A stretch of DNA of 64,000 bases, taken from positions 62,001 through 126,000 of the forward strand of contig UBUL01000026.1 of assembly GCA_900468625.1 (NCBI GenBank), read 5' to 3'. The notes under the pieces are model-generated. The model was not told the origin of the DNA. It ran no database searches and saw only the letters and a program-made list of their open reading frames with translations. The position numbers and the translations under genes are program-made. Below are positions 51,393-59,310 of the stretch, in pieces; within the stretch, counting starts at the first letter, position 1; each line of letters begins with the position of its first letter. The DNA is from Hyphomicrobiales bacterium (lineage in GTDB: Bacteria; Pseudomonadota; Alphaproteobacteria; Rhizobiales; Rhizobiaceae).

Positions 51393-53201
51393 CTATTGCA
51401 CCGAGGCGTCCCACCATGCCGGCAGGTAATAGCCATAGAGCGGCAGAACGTTTGGATGATCGATGCGGCTGCGCCGCGCCGCCCATTGCTGACCGACATG
51501 ATAGAGCGGCACCATGTAATAGCCAGATATCAAGATGCGGTCGAAGGAGCGCACTGCGTCGCGGAAATCCTCAGCTGAATGGGCCGTCAGGAAGTGTCCC
51601 ATCAGAGCGTCAACATTAGGATCAGCGACACCGGCATAATTGAAACTGCCTGCCGCCTTGGCCGCAGCCGATCCCCATCGTCCAAGCTGTTCCGTGCCGG
51701 GAGATAGCGAGGAGGGATAGGCTTTCAAGATCATGTCGTAATCGTAGTTCCCCGTCCGCAGCTGATACTGCGAATCGTCGACAGTGCGGATCGTGACGGC
51801 AATGCCGAGGAGCGCGAGCGACCGGCGATAAGCAATTGCAATACGTTCCTGGTCCGCATTCTGTGTCATGATCTCGAAGCTGAGTTGCCGCCCGGCGCTG
51901 TCGACCATACGTTCGCCCTTGATCGTGTAGCCCCCCTGCTTGAGGAAGTTGACTGCCTTGCGCAGGATCTTGCGGTCGCGGCCGGAGCCGTCGCTGACGG
52001 GCAGCTTGTAGGTGCCATCAAGCACATCGGCGTCGATATGGTCCTTGATCGGGCCAAGCATGGTGAGTTCGTTGGCATCTGCGGGCACACCGAAGGAGGA
52101 AAGGTCGGAATTCTGCCAGTAACTTTCGGTGCGTGTATAGGCATTGGAGGCAAGGCTGCGGTTGAACCATTCGAAATCGAAGGCGAGGGTCAAACCCTTG
52201 CGTACATTCTTGTCGGCGAAAATCGGTCGGCGCGTGTTAAAAACGAAACCCAGCATGCCGCTCGGCGTTTTCGGCATAAACGCCTCCTTGACTACGGCGC
52301 CGGAGCTGACGGCTGGGAAATTATACGCTTCCTGCCAGTGGCTGGGGCTGCCGTCGGGATAGACGTCGATATCGCCCTTCTTGAACGATTCGAACAGCGT
52401 GGTCTCCTGCAGGAAATAGGTAACGGATATCTCGTCGTAGTTATCGACGCCGACTTTCGTGGGAATATCCTTTCCCCAATAGTCGGGATCCCGCTGATAG
52501 ATGATGCGCTGGCCTGGATCGATGCTCTTGATCTTGTAAGGCCCGGAGCCGACGGGAATGGCGAGTGTTGTGCGCTCGAAATTATCCGCATCGATGACGT
52601 GCTTCGGCAGGATCGGCAGCATGGCAATGATCAGCGGTGTTTCGCGGTTCGCTGCCTCGTTGAAGTGGATCAACACGCTACGCTCGCCGACCTTCTCCAT
52701 CTTGGCGACTCCTTTCAACGGAGATGAAAGGTTGGGGCGACCTTTTTCGCGCAGAAGCTGGAAGGTAAAGATTACATCGTCCGGTGTCACCGGCTGCCCG
52801 TCCGACCATCTGGCCTTCGGATCGAGGTTGAACTGGATAAAGCTGCGATTGTCGTCCCATTCGACCGTCTGCGCCAGCAATCCGTAAAGGGTGAAGGGCT
52901 CGTCGCTCGATCGTTGCATCAGCGATTCGTAGACGAGATTGCCGTATTCCGGGTCCCACATGCCGCGCGCCGTTGTGCGCATGCTCTTCAGAATGAAGGG
53001 ATTGAGATTGTCGAAGGTACCGACGACGCCATAATTGATATGGCCGCCCTTTTTGACATTCGGATTGACGTAAGGGAAATGCTTGAAGTCCGCCGGCAGT
53101 GCAGGATCTCCATGCATGGCGATACCATAGAGCGGTTGCGCCGCTGCGGCGTTGCACAAGGCTGCGAAGAACAGGAAGACAGCGATCCGGAGCGCTTGCA
53201 T
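51393..53201 (-). CDS. Periplasmic peptide-binding protein, YejA type (family 5)
   Basis: Exported solute-binding protein of 602 residues. A signal peptide covers LRIAVFLFFAALCNAAAA. The start of the mature part, GIAMHGDPALPADFKHFPYVNP and KKGGHINYGVVGTFDNLNPF, is close to E. coli YejA, which binds microcin C and oligopeptides; ARWSDGQPVTPDDVIFTF is the common family 5 motif. No permease or ATPase gene is adjacent, so it either serves a transporter encoded elsewhere or is an orphan. The next gene upstream on the chromosome (ialB) is divergent. Confidence 0.92.
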   Translation of the reverse strand: MQALRIAVFLFFAALCNAAAAQPLYGIAMHGDPALPADFKHFPYVNPNVKKGGHINYGVVGTFDNLNPFILKSMRTTARGMWDPEYGNLVYESLMQRSSDEPFTLYGLLAQTVEWDDNRSFIQFNLDPKARWSDGQPVTPDDVIFTFQLLREKGRPNLSSPLKGVAKMEKVGERSVLIHFNEAANRETPLIIAMLPILPKHVIDADNFERTTLAIPVGSGPYKIKSIDPGQRIIYQRDPDYWGKDIPTKVGVDNYDEISVTYFLQETTLFESFKKGDIDVYPDGSPSHWQEAYNFPAVSSGAVVKEAFMPKTPSGMLGFVFNTRRPIFADKNVRKGLTLAFDFEWFNRSLASNAYTRTESYWQNSDLSSFGVPADANELTMLGPIKDHIDADVLDGTYKLPVSDGSGRDRKILRKAVNFLKQGGYTIKGERMVDSAGRQLSFEIMTQNADQERIAIAYRRSLALLGIAVTIRTVDDSQYQLRTGNYDYDMILKAYPSSLSPGTEQLGRWGSAAAKAAGSFNYAGVADPNVDALMGHFLTAHSAEDFRDAVRSFDRILISGYYMVPLYHVGQQWAARRSRIDHPNVLPLYGYYLPAWWDASVQ

Positions 53202-53465
53202 GGCATCCTTTCCGGTAAGGGTACGATTCGGCCAGACCTTATCATGAGCGTGCCGAATTCAACACGCGGCCGCGGAAATCTTGGGTGTCGACAGAAAAGG
53301 CCAAAGAAAAGCTGGATATCCGTTCCAGTGCGATGTAACAGGGGTGCCGGGTTTCTCGGGTCATGTATTTGCCTTATTCATTCGACAGGTGGACGACGGT
53401 TTGACCCGAATAGCATGGGACGGCACGCCGTCGTTCCGAAGCGGATTTCAGGAGGCGGTTTCGCT

Positions 53466-54125
53466 ATGATGTTCAAGACTGACAACAAAATGCGGGCAGG
53501 TCTCTCTGCTCTGGCTCTCATGATCGGTGCGGCCATGCCGGCTGCTGCCTTTGCTCAGGATGCGTCCAACGCAGCTCCTGCCGACGGCGCCAGCGATCCC
53601 AACCAGCCGCGTCTGGGCTGGTACAAGACCTGCGCCAAGCAGGATGATGCCGATATCTGCATCGTGCAGAACCTGATCATGGCAAACAACGGCCAGCTCG
53701 TGACGGCTGTCGGCCTCATCTCCGTCGATGGCAAGGTCAACCGCAAGATCCTGCAGATTTCCGTTCCGACGGCTCGCCTGATTCCGCCCGGCATCACCAT
53801 GCAGGTCGATGGCGGCAAGGGTCAGAAGCTCGACTACGCCGTCTGCCTTCCGGACAAGTGCACCGCCGAAGTTCCCCTGACGGATGCGATGATCGCTTCG
53901 CTGAAGAAGGGCACCGACGTGACCTTCACCTCGGTCAACTTCCGCCGCGCTCCGAACCCGATCAAGATCTCGCTGACGGGCTTCGGCGCCGCCTATGATG
54001 GCCCGGCAATCTCCGACAGCAAGCTTGCCGAAAGCCAGAAGAGCCTGCAGGACAGCATGCAGAAGAAGGCCGAGGAAGCCCGCAAGAAGCTGGAAGACGC
54101 CCAGAAGGCCGCCAAGCAGCAGTAA
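53466..54125 (+). CDS. Invasion-associated locus B (IalB) family exported protein
   Basis: Periplasmic protein of 219 residues. A signal peptide runs to AFAQ (RAGLSALALMIGAAMPAAAFA). The IalB domain shows RLGWYKTCAKQDDADICIVQNLI, VNRKILQISVPTARLIPPGITM and DYAVCLPDKCTAEVPL, with paired cysteines. The C terminus (about residues 180-219) is a charged helix rich in Lys, Glu and Ala (KKAEEARKKLEDAQKAAKQQ), probably coiled coil. IalB was named from Bartonella erythrocyte invasion; in free-living rhizobia its role is unknown. AGGAGG at 53450-53455 supports the ATG at 53466. A strong terminator follows. Confidence 0.92.
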   Translation: MMFKTDNKMRAGLSALALMIGAAMPAAAFAQDASNAAPADGASDPNQPRLGWYKTCAKQDDADICIVQNLIMANNGQLVTAVGLISVDGKVNRKILQISVPTARLIPPGITMQVDGGKGQKLDYAVCLPDKCTAEVPLTDAMIASLKKGTDVTFTSVNFRRAPNPIKISLTGFGAAYDGPAISDSKLAESQKSLQDSMQKKAEEARKKLEDAQKAAKQQ

Positions 54126-54150
54126 GCTGGCTGATTCCATTTCATCAAGG

Positions 54151-54178
54151 AAAAAGCCCGGAGCGATCCGGGCTTTTT
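54151..54178 (+). terminator. Rho-independent terminator after ialB
   Basis: AAAAAGCCCGGA (54151-54162), loop GCGA, TCCGGGCTTTTT (54167-54178): 12 perfect pairs, ending in a T-run, 25 bases after the stop. Confidence 0.9.
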
Positions 54179-54222
54179 CCTTGCAACTGTTGCAGCTGCA
54201 GGGTCAGATGCCGTTCAAGCAA

Positions 54223-54252
54223 GAAGGGAAGGCGTTGGGGCGCCTTCCCTTC
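54223..54252 (-). terminator. Terminator downstream of hspQ
   Basis: GAAGGGAAGGCG (54223-54234) and CGCCTTCCCTTC (54241-54252) form 12 perfect pairs with loop TTGGGG. Read leftward it follows the hspQ stop by 24 bases and is trailed by the moderately T-rich TTGCTTG. Confidence 0.7.
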
Positions 54253-54275
54253 GGAAACTGTTGCTTTGATGGTGC

Positions 54276-54605
54276 TTAGTGGGCGAAGCTCATCTTGGGC
54301 TTGAGCTGTCCCGTCGGGGCACGGTCGAAGATCTGAGTAATCTGCGGATTGCGCAAGGGAACACCGCTCTCATCGTTCACGAGATTCTGTTCCGATACGT
54401 ATGCGACATATTCCGTCTCGTCATTTTCGGCGAGAAGGTGATAGAAGGGTTGATCCTTATCGGGCCGTACTTCGGCCGGAATGGAATTCCACCATTCTTC
54501 GGTATTTGCGAACTCCGGATCGACATCGAAGATGACACCGCGGAAGGGGAACATCCGGTGTCGAACCACGTCGCCAATATTGAATTTTGCGTTGCGTTGT
54601 TTCAT
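54276..54605 (-). CDS. hspQ: HspQ heat-shock / hemimethylated-DNA-binding protein
   Basis: Small cytoplasmic protein of 109 residues. HspQ (YccV) is a heat-shock factor that stimulates Lon on some substrates in enterobacteria. Family features: AKFNIGDVVRHRMFPFRGVIFDVDP, EEWWNSIPAEVRPDKDQPFYHLL, and EYVAYVSEQNLVND. AAAGGAAG precedes the ATG. Upstream on the minus strand lie CTTGAT and, after about 20 bases, CCACAT, a possible RpoH-type promoter, overlapping an inverted repeat GTGGTG / CACCAC at 54632-54648. Confidence 0.92.
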   Translation of the reverse strand: MKQRNAKFNIGDVVRHRMFPFRGVIFDVDPEFANTEEWWNSIPAEVRPDKDQPFYHLLAENDETEYVAYVSEQNLVNDESGVPLRNPQITQIFDRAPTGQLKPKMSFAH

Positions 54606-54631
54606 GGCACGACTTCCTTTCAGCTAATCAT

Positions 54632-54648
54632 GTGGTGACTTTCACCAC
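54632..54648 (-). promoter_or_regulatory. Inverted repeat and possible heat-shock promoter before hspQ
   Basis: GTGGTG (54632-54637), ACTTT, CACCAC (54643-54648). On the minus strand it sits between CTTGAT and CCACAT, which could be -35 and -10 of an RpoH-type promoter. The promoter reading is tentative; the repeat is certain. Confidence 0.3.
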
Positions 54649-54784
54649 TGATATCAAGGATTTTGCCCCCGTTCCTTCATCGAACTGTCACATTCTGTCC
54701 GGCCCTGTCTCGAATGCCCAGCCGTCGCCCGATGTGAAAATTCCATTCCGTTGGGCACCTGCCACCGGCTTTCCCATCATGAAG

Positions 54785-54808
54785 AAAGCCCCGGCAGGCC
54801 GGGGCTTT
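54785..54808 (-). terminator. Rho-independent terminator after glnA
   Basis: AAAGCCCCGG (54785-54794) and CCGGGGCTTT (54799-54808) pair over CAGG. On the minus strand it follows the glnA stop by 11 bases and is trailed by TTTCTT. Confidence 0.85.
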
Positions 54809-54819
54809 CGTATCGGATA

Positions 54820-56229
54820 TCAGGCCGAATAGTACATGTCGTATTCGACTGGATGCGGGGTCATTTCGAAGCGCATGACCTCCTGCATCTTCAGTTCGAT
54901 GAAGGCATCGATCTGGTCGTCGTCGAAGACGCCGCCGGCGGTCAGGAACTTGCGGTCCTTGTCCAGGCTTTCCAGAGCTTCGCGCAACGAACCGCAGACG
55001 GTCGGGATCTTCTTCAGTTCCTTCGGCGGCAGGTCGTACAGATCCTTGTCCATGGCCTTGCCCGGATGAATCTTGTTCTTGATGCCGTCGAGGCCAGCCA
55101 TCAGCATGGCGGCGAAACCGAGATAGGGGTTGGCGGTCGGGTCAGGGAAGCGGACTTCGACGCGCTTTGCCTTCGGGTTCGAGCCGAACGGAATACGGCA
55201 GGAAGCGGAGCGATTGCGAGCGGAATAGGCGAGCAGGACCGGCGCTTCGTAACCCGGGACGAGACGCTTGTACGAATTCGTCGACGGGTTGGTGAAGGCG
55301 TTGATTGCCTTGGCGTGCTTGATGATGCCGCCGATGTAGTAGAGGCAGGTTTCGGAGAGGCCTGCATATTCGTCGCCGGCGAAGGTCGGCTTGCCGCCCT
55401 TCCAGATCGACTGGTGAACGTGCATGCCCGAGCCGTTGTCGCCGAAGATCGGCTTCGGCATGAAGGTTGCCGTCTTGCCATAGGCGTTGGCGACCTGATG
55501 CACCACGTACTTGTAGATCTGCATGCCGTCGGCACTACGGACCAGCGTCTCGAACTTGATGCCGAGTTCGTGCTGGGCGGCTGCGACTTCGTGGTGATGC
55601 TTTTCGACGACGACGCCCATTTCGGCGAGAACCGTCAGCATTTCCGAGCGCATGTCCTGGCAGCTGTCGATCGGCGGAACAGGGAAGTAGCCGCCCTTGA
55701 CGCGCGGACGATGGCCGAGGTTGCCGGTCTCATAGTCGGTGTCGTCGTTGGACGGAAGTTCGCTGGAGTCGAGCTTGAAGCCGGTATTGTAGGGATCGGC
55801 CTTGTACTTGACGTCGTCGAAGACGAAGAATTCGGCTTCCGGGCCGAAGAAGGCGGTATCGCCGATGCCGGAGGCCTTGAGATAAGCTTCGGCCTTCTTG
55901 GCGGTGCCGCGGGGATCGCGGTTATAGGCTTCGCCGGAGACCGGGTCGAGAATATCGCAGAGGATGACCATCGTGGACTGCGCGAAGAACGGATCCATAT
56001 GCACCGTATCCGGATCGGGCATCAGCACCATGTCGGATTCGTTGATGGCCTTCCAACCCGCAATCGAGGAGCCGTCGAACATGACGCCATCGGCGAACAT
56101 GTCTTCATCGACGCAGACCACGTCCATCGTGACGTGCTGCAGCTTGCCTTTCGGGTCGGTGAAGCGCAGATCAACGAACTTGACGTCGTTGTCCTTGATT
56201 TGCTTCAAAATTTCGCTTGCGGTCGTCAT
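54820..56229 (-). CDS. glnA: Glutamine synthetase type I (GSI)
   Basis: Makes glutamine from glutamate, ammonia and ATP; the 469 residues form one subunit of a dodecamer. Visible parts: the beta-grasp N-terminal domain with DGSSIAGWKAINESDM, the metal and ATP site segments FGPEAEFFVFDDV and NGSGMHVHQSIWK, and the glutamate-binding NRSASCRIP. The adenylylation tyrosine is Tyr398 in KDLYDLPP, so activity can be switched off by GlnE. It follows glnB by 63 bases and is probably transcribed from the sigma-54 type promoter before glnB, possibly with its own start as well. Terminator at 54785. Confidence 0.98.
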   Translation of the reverse strand: MTTASEILKQIKDNDVKFVDLRFTDPKGKLQHVTMDVVCVDEDMFADGVMFDGSSIAGWKAINESDMVLMPDPDTVHMDPFFAQSTMVILCDILDPVSGEAYNRDPRGTAKKAEAYLKASGIGDTAFFGPEAEFFVFDDVKYKADPYNTGFKLDSSELPSNDDTDYETGNLGHRPRVKGGYFPVPPIDSCQDMRSEMLTVLAEMGVVVEKHHHEVAAAQHELGIKFETLVRSADGMQIYKYVVHQVANAYGKTATFMPKPIFGDNGSGMHVHQSIWKGGKPTFAGDEYAGLSETCLYYIGGIIKHAKAINAFTNPSTNSYKRLVPGYEAPVLLAYSARNRSASCRIPFGSNPKAKRVEVRFPDPTANPYLGFAAMLMAGLDGIKNKIHPGKAMDKDLYDLPPKELKKIPTVCGSLREALESLDKDRKFLTAGGVFDDDQIDAFIELKMQEVMRFEMTPHPVEYDMYYSA

Positions 56230-56292
56230 TAAATTGCTTCCCTTGACTTAGATGACGATTAAACGAGCCTCGGCCGAGAAGGGCCGGGCGGA

Positions 56293-56631
56293 TTAGATGG
56301 CGTCGATGCCCGTTTCGCCGGTGCGGATTCGAATGACTTCTTCCACGTTGGAAACGAAAATCTTTCCGTCGCCGATACGGCCTGTTTGCGCGGCCTTGCG
56401 GATGGCCTCGATCACCGCCTCCGCATTTTCGTCCGCCAGTACAACTTCGACCTTCACCTTCGGCAGGAAGTCGACGACGTATTCCGCGCCACGATAAAGT
56501 TCCGTGTGGCCCTTCTGACGACCGAAGCCCTTCGCTTCCGTGACGGTGATGCCCTGCAGACCGACTTCCTGAAGGGCTTCCTTCACTTCGTCGAGCTTGA
56601 AGGGCTTAATGATCGCTTCGATCTTTTTCAT
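56293..56631 (-). CDS. glnB: PII nitrogen regulatory protein GlnB
   Basis: Trimeric signal protein of 112 residues that reads 2-oxoglutarate and ATP/ADP, and is uridylylated when nitrogen is short; it then stops inhibiting NtrB (encoded at 1.4 kb). The start at 56631 gives MKKIEAIIKPFKLDEVKEAL; the open frame extends to 56697 but that lead is foreign to PII. The T-loop reads GFGRQKGHTELYRGAEY with Tyr51 as the uridylylation site, and the C-terminal signature is TGRIGDGKIFV. It heads the glnB-glnA operon, and a GG-N10-GC promoter lies 63-77 bases upstream. Confidence 0.98.
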   Translation of the reverse strand: MKKIEAIIKPFKLDEVKEALQEVGLQGITVTEAKGFGRQKGHTELYRGAEYVVDFLPKVKVEVVLADENAEAVIEAIRKAAQTGRIGDGKIFVSNVEEVIRIRTGETGIDAI

Positions 56632-56690
56632 GAGAAAATGTCTCTCCGCTTCTCCTGTTACAGCAGGAATACTCCCCGCTCGGCCAACAT

Positions 56691-56708
56691 AATGCACGTA
56701 TCATGCCA
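56691..56708 (-). promoter_or_regulatory. Sigma-54 promoter of glnB-glnA
   Basis: On the minus strand the sequence reads TGGCATGATACGTGCATT (56708 down to 56691). The invariant GG (-24) and GC (-12) are exactly 10 bp apart, as the sigma-54 promoter requires. The expected transcript start near 56682 is about 50 bases before the glnB ATG. NtrC, encoded at 2.6 kb, is the likely activator; an NtrC site further upstream could not be identified with confidence. Confidence 0.75.
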
Positions 56709-56966
56709 GTTGAGGATGCTCCGCTGTAAAAAATCCCGGCGAATTGACACCGAGACGATGAATTGATGAGGATTTTTCGGGAAAATGGAAGCGATTTCGC
56801 GCGCAAATGCGTTGGATAAGCAAAATTTCGTAAAAAAGTGCCGCGCGCAACACGTTTGTGCTCTGGCAAGTCCTTGAATGCTATTGATTAATTATCATGC
56901 AAATGCACACATATAAGTCAATTCTGGTACCGGAATAACGGTTGTTTTTAAGGCAGATTTCGCATC

Positions 56967-56972
56967 TATAAT
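56967..56972 (+). promoter_or_regulatory. Consensus -10 box immediately before nnr
   Basis: TATAAT, a perfect -10 sequence, ends six bases before the ATG at 56979. TTTTTA (56945-56950) is 16 bp upstream and TTGTTT (56942-56947) 19 bp upstream as possible -35 boxes. If used, the transcript would begin at or next to the start codon. Confidence 0.35.
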
Positions 56973-56978
56973 GCTTGC

Positions 56979-58454
56979 ATGATGTTGCCGCTCGCCGACC
57001 TGCTCCTCACTCCGGACGAAATGGCCGCCGTTGATAGCGACGCTGCCGCGTCCGGCATCGATTCCTATGGACTGATGGAAAAAGCGGGTCAGGCCGTTGC
57101 CGCAGCAGCGCTCAGAACTTTCCCCGAGGCGCTCCGCTACATCGTTCTTTGTGGGCCGGGCAATAATGGCGGAGACGGTTATGTTGCGGCTCGCGCATTG
57201 CAGCAGGCCGGAGCAGACGTGCAGCTCTTCCGCCTCGGTGATCCGCAGCGGCTCAGAGGCGATGCCGCCCGAGCCTTTGCCGATTGTCCCATACGTGGCG
57301 CAGGGATTGCCGGTTATGCTCCGCACGCCGGAGATGTCGTCATCGATGCCATCTTCGGTGCGGGCCTTTCCCGCCCGGTTCCCGACGAAGTGGCCACCGT
57401 CATCGCCCGGGTCGCCGAGGCGGGCATTCCGGTAATTGCTGTTGATCTGCCATCCGGTCTCGATGGGCGCAGCGGGAAGGTACTGCGTGCGGCTTTCCAT
57501 GCCGAGCGCACGGTGACCTTCATGACGCGCAAGCCGGGTCACCTTCTTCTTCCCGGCCGTGAGCTGTGCGGGGAACTTGAGGTCTTCGACATCGGTATTC
57601 CCGGCCGTATCGTCCGCGCCCACGCCGGCGGATTGATCGCTGAAAACACGCCCGAGCAGTGGCAGCCGAAAATACCGTCGGCGGGCGCCGATGCGCACAA
57701 ATACAAGCGCGGCCATCTCGTCGTCTTTTCAGGCGGCCCGAACGCGACGGGTGCCGCACGCATGTCGGCCATGGCGGGCCTGAAGGCAGGGGCAGGGCTC
57801 GTCACCATCGCCTCTCCGCCGGAGGCGCTGGACGTCAATGCAGGGTTGCTGACCGCAATCATGCTGCATCCGATCGACGGCGAAGCCTCGCTCCGGGAAT
57901 GGCTTGCCGATCAACGTCTCTCGACCTTCGTTCTCGGGCCGGGTTTCGGCGCCGGCGACAAGGCGCGGCAATTCTGTCTTGCGCTTGCGGACCGCCATCT
58001 GGTGTTGGATGCGGATGGCATCACCTCATTCCGCGATGATCCACAGCGTTTGTTCGATGCCTTTGCCGAGGGGCGGACGCGGCTGGTTCTGACACCGCAC
58101 GAGGGGGAGTTTGGCCGTCTTTTTCCCGATATCGCCGCCGATGAGAGGTTGAGCAAGATCGACAAGGCAAGAGCGGCGGCAAAGAGAGCCCATGCCGCCA
58201 TCATCTGCAAGGGCGCCGACAGCGTAATCGCCGCCCCGGACGGCAGGGCTTTGATAAATGCGAATGCGCCGCCCTGGCTGGCAACTGCCGGCTCCGGCGA
58301 TGTCCTCGCCGGTATTGTCGGCGGTCTTATGGCGCAGGGGGCTCCGGCCTTCGAGGCTGCCGCCGCCGGCGTCTGGCTGCATGGGCTTGCCGGCCAGCAT
58401 GCGGGCAAAGGGCTGACGGCCGAAGATCTCGTGGAAGCCGTCAAGCCGCTATAG
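56979..58454 (+). CDS. nnr: Bifunctional NAD(P)H-hydrate epimerase / dehydratase
   Basis: Repairs damaged NAD(P)H hydrates: the N-terminal YjeF_N domain epimerises, and the C-terminal carbohydrate-kinase-like domain dehydrates with ADP. In the 491 residues, the first domain has CGPGNNGGDGYVAARAL and DAIFGAGLSRPV near residues 45-130, and the second has GHLVVFSGGPNATGAA, VLGPGFGAG, LTPHEGEFGRLFP, and the catalytic region WLATAGSGDVLAGIVGGL. ATG codons at 56979 and 56982 are both possible; no ribosome binding site is visible and a TATAAT sits six bases upstream. It converges on the DUF72 gene with 16 bases between. Confidence 0.95.
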   Translation: MMLPLADLLLTPDEMAAVDSDAAASGIDSYGLMEKAGQAVAAAALRTFPEALRYIVLCGPGNNGGDGYVAARALQQAGADVQLFRLGDPQRLRGDAARAFADCPIRGAGIAGYAPHAGDVVIDAIFGAGLSRPVPDEVATVIARVAEAGIPVIAVDLPSGLDGRSGKVLRAAFHAERTVTFMTRKPGHLLLPGRELCGELEVFDIGIPGRIVRAHAGGLIAENTPEQWQPKIPSAGADAHKYKRGHLVVFSGGPNATGAARMSAMAGLKAGAGLVTIASPPEALDVNAGLLTAIMLHPIDGEASLREWLADQRLSTFVLGPGFGAGDKARQFCLALADRHLVLDADGITSFRDDPQRLFDAFAEGRTRLVLTPHEGEFGRLFPDIAADERLSKIDKARAAAKRAHAAIICKGADSVIAAPDGRALINANAPPWLATAGSGDVLAGIVGGLMAQGAPAFEAAAAGVWLHGLAGQHAGKGLTAEDLVEAVKPL

Positions 58455-58470
58455 CACTGTTCGCATAGCG

Positions 58471-59277
58471 CTATTTGGCAACTTCTTCCTGTAATGCAAT
58501 CGCACCGGGAGGCGCATTCACCTTGCCCTCGTGGATTATGAAGGCAAAGACATCGCGCGGCTCGGTCTTGACCTTGCGCTTCGCATCGATCAGCGGCAGA
58601 TCATCCGGTACCTTGCCTTCCGCCCATGTTTTCAGGCGATCCGCCCAAGCTCTGAGATCCTTTGGCGGATAGCAGGTCTTGATATCGTCCGACCCTTTCT
58701 GAAGTCGGGCATAGACGAAATCGGCCGTCACATCGGCGATCATCGGATATTCGAAATGCTCGGCACAGACCGGCGCCACATTGTATCTCTCGAGCAGTGC
58801 GACGAACTCCGGCACCTTGAAGGAATCGTGCCGGACCTCGACGACATGCCGCAGTGCGAGGCCATCCTGCTTGGCCGGCAGCAGCTTCAGGAAAGCCTCG
58901 AAATCATCCGGATCGAATTTCTTCGTCGGCGCGAATTGCCACAGCAAAGGTCCGAGATGATCGCCGAGCTCGCTGATGCCGGACTCCAGGAACTTCTGCA
59001 TCGATTCACCGGCTTCGGACAGAACCCGGCGGTTGGTGACGAAGCGGGTGGCTTTCAGGGAAAAAATGAAACCATCGGGAACGTCAGCGGCCCATTTGGC
59101 GAAGACCTCGGGCTTCTGCGTGCTGTAATAGGTGCCGTTGACCTCGATTACTCTCAGCTTTCTGCTGGCGTAATGGAGTTCGTCCTTCTGCTTCAGCGTG
59201 TCGGGATAGAAAGTCCCGCGCCAAGGCTCAAAAGTCCAGCCGCCAATGCCTGTGCGGATCTCGCCCGCTTTGGTCAT
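58471..59277 (-). CDS. DUF72 family protein
   Basis: Conserved TIM-barrel-like protein of 268 residues, function unknown (sometimes annotated YecE type). Family features: IGGWTFEPWRGTFYPDTL at the N terminus, FAKWAADVPDGFIFSLKATRFVTN, LGPLLWQFAPTKKFD, and a conserved VEVRHDSF. FVYARLQ near residue 200 is also typical. It has no signal peptide or membrane helix. It is 33 bases from uvrA on the same strand and may be co-transcribed with it, which would place it under SOS control. Confidence 0.9.
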   Translation of the reverse strand: MTKAGEIRTGIGGWTFEPWRGTFYPDTLKQKDELHYASRKLRVIEVNGTYYSTQKPEVFAKWAADVPDGFIFSLKATRFVTNRRVLSEAGESMQKFLESGISELGDHLGPLLWQFAPTKKFDPDDFEAFLKLLPAKQDGLALRHVVEVRHDSFKVPEFVALLERYNVAPVCAEHFEYPMIADVTADFVYARLQKGSDDIKTCYPPKDLRAWADRLKTWAEGKVPDDLPLIDAKRKVKTEPRDVFAFIIHEGKVNAPPGAIALQEEVAK

Positions 59278-59310
59278 TCTCTCCTCCTTGGACGTTTGTC
59301 CGAGTGAATC

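Noticed and set aside
54751..56232. 493-codon open frame on the plus strand opposite glnA
   Set aside because: Shadow of a certain glutamine synthetase gene; it begins inside the glnA terminator and has no family features.
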